From Desulfobacterales bacterium (GTDB lineage Bacteria; Desulfobacterota; Desulfobacteria; Desulfobacterales; SpSt-501): a stretch of 59,920 bases of DNA. Both the position numbers and the translations under genes were made by a program. The notes below the pieces were generated by a model. It was given only the letters and a program-made list of their open reading frames with translations, had not been told where the DNA came from and searched no databases. Shown one piece after another: positions 51,589-59,920 of this stretch (position 1 is the first letter of the stretch; each line of letters begins with the position of its first letter). Where the stretch lies: NCBI GenBank assembly GCA_030834695.1, contig JAUQXK010000009.1:1-59920 (forward strand), written 5' to 3'.

Positions 51589-51595
51589 AATACTA

Positions 51596-51624
51596 TGTTT
51601 AGACTACCGAAACGCAGGTGTCAA
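51596..51624 (-). promoter_or_regulatory. Promoter of the second c-di-AMP riboswitch
   Basis: On the minus strand TTGACA (51619-51624), 17-bp spacer, TAAACA (51596-51601). The -35 box lies at the same distance from GCCTAATCCC as in copy 1. Confidence 0.6.
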
Positions 51625-51640
51625 GCAATCCAACGACTCC

Positions 51641-51682
51641 AACAAGCGAGGCCGGCCGGAACTCCGGCCAGCCTCGCTTGTT
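51641..51682. terminator. Strong hairpin at the 3' end of the PFOR gene
   Basis: AACAAGCGAGGC and GCCTCGCTTGTT form a perfect 12-bp outer stem with a further CCGG-rich inner stem, 28 bp after the PFOR stop. There is no long T-run on the minus strand, but the fold is long and stable. Confidence 0.6.
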
Positions 51683-51709
51683 ATACGGATGTTCTGCTTC
51701 GCAATCGGC

Positions 51710-55279
<3,570 letters not shown>

Positions 55280-55401
55280 TTATTAAAAACCGGTTTGAGT
55301 GTTGGCGGAAAAGGATTCACGGGTCCGAGGGGCCCAGGATCCGAGTGGCGGATGGAAGCCGTTTTTCGCTTGAACCCCCGACCCCTTGAATCCTCGAATC
55401 C

Positions 55402-57012
<1,611 letters not shown>

Positions 57013-57270
57013 GGTCTGGTTCTCCACAACGCTTTTAAGTTCATAAAGGTTTTATTGTTACCAACCATGGCCAGGCGTGTCAAGAACAATTGCCAATAAA
57101 CAAGGGCTCTTGCATTTCAGTCTGCAATCCGTTATAGGCTTTTTCGATCCTCGGTTTTCTTGGCGCCTTCCTGCTCGACCCGAACCTTTCCGCGGTTCGA
57201 AGCCGCCTGATGCGCCGATCGGAACAGCCGTAGTCTTGCGTGCATCCACCCCTTACTGCAAGGAGCCGGC

Positions 57271-58533
57271 ATGGAACGCGCTGCCCACTGGAACTGGAAT
57301 ACGTCCACCAAGGAAATCCCTTTCTCATCCTGGCAAGGCCGCTTTGAATGGGTCGAGGAGCCGCAGGCAAGCCCCGACGGCGAATCCGTCGCCGCCATCG
57401 TCAAGGTCGGAGACAGCGAGTTCAATGTCTGCGTCAACGGCGAGACCTGGTCCGAGAGTTTCGACAAGATGTGGTATCTGCGCTATTCTCCCGACGGCCG
57501 GCTTACGGCGATCGTTTCCAAGGACGGCGAGTGGACGGTCGCCGTCGACGGAGCCGCCTGGGAAAACCGGTTCGGCTATGTCTGGAACACGCTCTTCAGC
57601 GAAGACGGCAGCCACGTGGCCGTGGCGTTTCAGCAGGACATGGCCTACGGCATGGCCTGCAACGACGCCCCGTGGGAGCAGACCTTCCCCAACCTGACCA
57701 ACCCCATGATCAGTTTGAATGACGGCCAAACGGCGGCCGTCGTCCAGGTGGAGGCGCTCAATGAGGGCGAGATCCACAAATACCAGCAGGGGATCTATTC
57801 GGCGGCCATCGGCGGGGTTCCCTGGGAGCGCCGATTCGTGAACATCTGGAAAACTGCCTTCAGCCCGGACGGCACGTCCCTGGCCGCAGAGATCAGACTC
57901 AACCTTTATGAGTATACCATTGCCGTCAATGGAGTCCCGTGGAACCAGGTGTTCGGATGCGTCTGGGAGCCGGTGTTCAACCCCACGAACGGCAAAGTGA
58001 TCGCGCCGGTGCGGGTCCAGGGGAAGTGGGCGCTGGCGGAAGACGGGCAGGTGATCTGGGAACGACGTTTCGTTCAACTGTGGCACACCCGGTACTCTCC
58101 GGACGGCAAACGGCTGGCGGCCATTGTCGCTCCGGAGTTCGGCCGCTGGACGGTCGCCGTCGACGGCACCCCCTGGCGAGCGACGGTTCGGGAGATGGCC
58201 ACCGACGCGGTTTTCAGCCCGGATGGCGCCCGCATTGCCGCCGTCGTGAAAGACCAGGGCCGCTGGAGCCTGGCCGCCAACGGACATATCTGGCAAAACA
58301 CCTTCGACATGGCCTGGAAGCCGGTTTTTTCACCGGACGGCCGCCATCTGGCCGCCAAAGTCCAGCGCAACGGGAAATACACCGTCGCCGTGGACGACCG
58401 CCCATGGCGGCAGGAATGTGATATGGCCTGGGATCCGGTCTTCAGCCCGGACGGCAGCAAGCTTCTGCTGCGAACGATCGAGGGGGGAACTTATTTCCGC
58501 CGGGTCGTGCCGATCGCAGGCATTACCGGATAG
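57271..58533 (+). CDS. tmcD: TmcD-like tryptophan-rich repeat protein
   Basis: A 420-residue cytoplasmic-type protein built from about nine beta repeats of some 45 residues with the pattern VDGxxWxxxF..VWxPVFSPDGxxLAA (for example LAANGHIWQNTFDMAWKPVF, and AVDDRPWRQECDMAWDPVFS), a WD40/beta-propeller-like arrangement. It matches TmcD of sulfate reducers, a subunit of unknown role in the Tmc complex. AAGGAG precedes the ATG. There is no signal peptide. tmcC begins 10 bp downstream. Confidence 0.85.
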   Translation: MERAAHWNWNTSTKEIPFSSWQGRFEWVEEPQASPDGESVAAIVKVGDSEFNVCVNGETWSESFDKMWYLRYSPDGRLTAIVSKDGEWTVAVDGAAWENRFGYVWNTLFSEDGSHVAVAFQQDMAYGMACNDAPWEQTFPNLTNPMISLNDGQTAAVVQVEALNEGEIHKYQQGIYSAAIGGVPWERRFVNIWKTAFSPDGTSLAAEIRLNLYEYTIAVNGVPWNQVFGCVWEPVFNPTNGKVIAPVRVQGKWALAEDGQVIWERRFVQLWHTRYSPDGKRLAAIVAPEFGRWTVAVDGTPWRATVREMATDAVFSPDGARIAAVVKDQGRWSLAANGHIWQNTFDMAWKPVFSPDGRHLAAKVQRNGKYTVAVDDRPWRQECDMAWDPVFSPDGSKLLLRTIEGGTYFRRVVPIAGITG

Positions 58534-58543
58534 GAGGAGGCGC

Positions 58544-59203
58544 ATGGACGAATTATACCGCTGGGCCACTGGCCCGCTGGTCTGGTTGGCTTTCATCGTC
58601 TTCATCGGCGGAAGCCTTTTCCGGTTGATCCGCCTGCTTCTGCTGGTCCATCGCAAGGAAAAATTCATTTACAGCTACATGAGCCTCAAGTTCAGCCTGC
58701 GTTCGATCCTGCATTGGCTGACTCCTTTTGGAACCGCCAACTGGCGCCTGCACCCGTGGCTGACCATTGTCACCTTCAGCTTTCACATCTGCCTGGTGCT
58801 GACCCCCATTTTCCTGCTGGCTCACATCGTCATGTGGGACGAAGCCTGGAACATCCGTTGGTGGGCGCTGCCGGACGGTCTGGCCGTCGTTATGACATCG
58901 GTGGTGATCGGCGGTTGCCTCTTCTTTTTCATCCGACGCCGTGTGACGCCGGAAGTCGCCTACGTTACCGCTGCATCGGATTACGTGATTCTGCTGCTGA
59001 CGGCCGCTCCGTTCGTGACAGGCCTGATCGCTTATTTCCAGTGGTTCGATGTGCGGTTCTTCACGTTGCTCCATGTCCTGACCGGAGAGGCCATGCTGGT
59101 CGCCGTTCCGTTTACGCGGATCAGCCACATGCTCTTTGCGCCACTGACCCGGGCATACATGGGAAGCGAGTTTGGAGGTATCCGCCATGCCCGGGACTGG
59201 TGA
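58544..59203 (+). CDS. tmcC: Tmc complex cytochrome b subunit TmcC
   Basis: Membrane diheme cytochrome b (NarI/DsrM-like) that exchanges electrons with menaquinone. From the ATG at 58544, preceded by GGAGGAGG, it has 219 residues and five helices (LVWLAFIVFIGGSLFRLIRL, HPWLTIVTFSFHICLVLTPI, GLAVVMTSVVIGGCLFFFI, YVILLLTAAPFVTGLIAYF, LLHVLTGEAMLVAVPFTRIS). Histidines in FSFHICL, LLAHIV, LLHVLTGE and RISHML are candidate haem ligands. It is part of a tmcD-tmcC-tmcB operon. Confidence 0.88.
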   Translation: MDELYRWATGPLVWLAFIVFIGGSLFRLIRLLLLVHRKEKFIYSYMSLKFSLRSILHWLTPFGTANWRLHPWLTIVTFSFHICLVLTPIFLLAHIVMWDEAWNIRWWALPDGLAVVMTSVVIGGCLFFFIRRRVTPEVAYVTAASDYVILLLTAAPFVTGLIAYFQWFDVRFFTLLHVLTGEAMLVAVPFTRISHMLFAPLTRAYMGSEFGGIRHARDW

Positions 59204-59302
59204 CGGGAATAGAGTCCAAGTGATTTTTGGCTCTGTTTCTTATTACTGGAATCCCTGGCCCCTCGAGCCCTCGTCTTGTCCCAACCGATAAAGGTGAATG
59301 AT

Positions 59303-59920
59303 ATGGCCCCCGAAGCAAGCAAACCGAAAGACAAATCCGTGGACGAAGGGTTGGAACGCGGAGTAGCCAACCTGACCGAGGAGAAAATCCAAAAGGTCAT
59401 CCGCCGGGTGATCGCCGGTGAAACCGGCGCACGTCTCAAGGCATATGTAGACACGTGCATCCACTGCGGCTTGTGCTCCGACGCCTGCCATTTTTTCCTC
59501 TCTCGCGACCGCGACCCGCGTTACTCGCCGGTGGGCAAGGTCAAACAGACTTTGTGGGAAATGCTGCGGACCGACGGCAAGGTCAGTCCGGACTTCATCA
59601 AGCAGGCACGCATTATCGCCTCCACGCATTGCAACCTCTGCAAGCGCTGCGCCATGTACTGCCCGTTCGGCATCGACGTGGCCTATCTGATGCTGGTCGT
59701 GAGGCGCATCTGCCACCTGCTGGGGGTCACTCCCCTCTACATCCAGGACACCGCCCACAGCCACGCCGCCACTTTCAACCAGATGTGGGTCAAAGACGAC
59801 GAGTGGATCGACACCCTGCAATGGCAGGAGGAGGAAGCTCGAGGAGAGATTCCCACCTTGCGGATCCCCCTTGAAAAAGAGGGGGCGGACATCATGTACT
59901 CAGTGATCGGTCCGGAGCCG
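59303..59920 (+). CDS. tmcB: Tmc complex iron-sulfur/CCG subunit TmcB (3' end cut by window edge)
   Basis: HdrD/DsrK-like iron-sulfur protein on the cytoplasmic side. From the ATG at 59303 (AAGG upstream), about 206 codons are present. Two [4Fe-4S] motifs are visible, CIHCGLCSDAC (about residue 52) and CNLCKRCAMYC (about 112). The C-terminal cysteine-rich CCG domains expected to reduce a disulfide or bind a catalytic cluster lie beyond the edge. The cytochrome subunit tmcA should lie further right or elsewhere. Confidence 0.85.
   Translation, partial: MAPEASKPKDKSVDEGLERGVANLTEEKIQKVIRRVIAGETGARLKAYVDTCIHCGLCSDACHFFLSRDRDPRYSPVGKVKQTLWEMLRTDGKVSPDFIKQARIIASTHCNLCKRCAMYCPFGIDVAYLMLVVRRICHLLGVTPLYIQDTAHSHAATFNQMWVKDDEWIDTLQWQEEEARGEIPTLRIPLEKEGADIMYSVIGPEP

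Overview
The window reads as a chromosomal segment of a GC-rich anaerobic bacterium, most likely a Desulfobacterota (deltaproteobacterial) sulfate reducer or close relative. The evidence is a Tmc-type transmembrane redox complex (tmcD-tmcC-tmcB at the right edge), a single-chain pyruvate:ferredoxin oxidoreductase, an oxygen-labile class I fumarase, a class I hybrid cluster protein, an ADP-forming acetyl-CoA synthetase, a tungsten-type aldehyde ferredoxin oxidoreductase and a tungstate transporter. No rRNA, tRNA, CRISPR array, integrase or intact insertion sequence was recognised.

Layout. 1-2559 (minus): tungstate-binding protein tupA (cut by the edge), a one-component regulator just upstream, and endonuclease III. 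2754-3749: an ATP-pyrophosphatase of the ThiI/MnmA type. 3750-7000: an AT-rich island with a PEP-CTERM-like ORF, an ExeA-like ATPase, a GNAT acetyltransferase and a small orphan. 7275-14309: rlmN, diverging from a translation operon ffh-rpsP-khpA-rimM-trmD-rplS-rnhB-yraN-rsmI. 14329-17207: ADP-forming acyl-CoA synthetase and a phosphopantetheinyl transferase. 17291-27591 (minus): hcp with a glutamine amidotransferase, then narGHJI-narK; TTGAC/T-N4-G/ATCAA palindromes lie before hcp and before narG. 27740-34128: mixed housekeeping and hypothetical genes. 34228-37577 (minus): mlaE-mlaF-mlaD-mlaC lipid transport, in which MlaF carries a degenerate GGDEF domain. 37796-46288: gpmA, a phosphohexomutase, pyk, pgi, then a polyferredoxin and an aldehyde ferredoxin oxidoreductase. 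46322-51624: two c-di-AMP (ydaO/yuaA-type) riboswitches on opposite strands at either end of a block holding a secreted repeat protein, a Fis-like HTH protein and a two-gene glucosylglycerate (or mannosylglycerate) pathway. 51710-57012 (minus): PFOR and fumarase. 57271-59920: tmcD, tmcC, partial tmcB.

How it fits together. The respiratory part offers nitrate reduction with nitrosative-stress protection, apparently under one HcpR/FNR-type regulator, plus a Tmc membrane redox complex. Central carbon genes feed ferredoxin through PFOR and probably the aldehyde oxidoreductase, whose tungsten need matches the tup system. The most striking parts are the riboswitch pair, each followed by a short ORF whose ribosome-binding site lies in a switchable hairpin and one placed before a compatible-solute operon, and the MlaF-GGDEF fusion.
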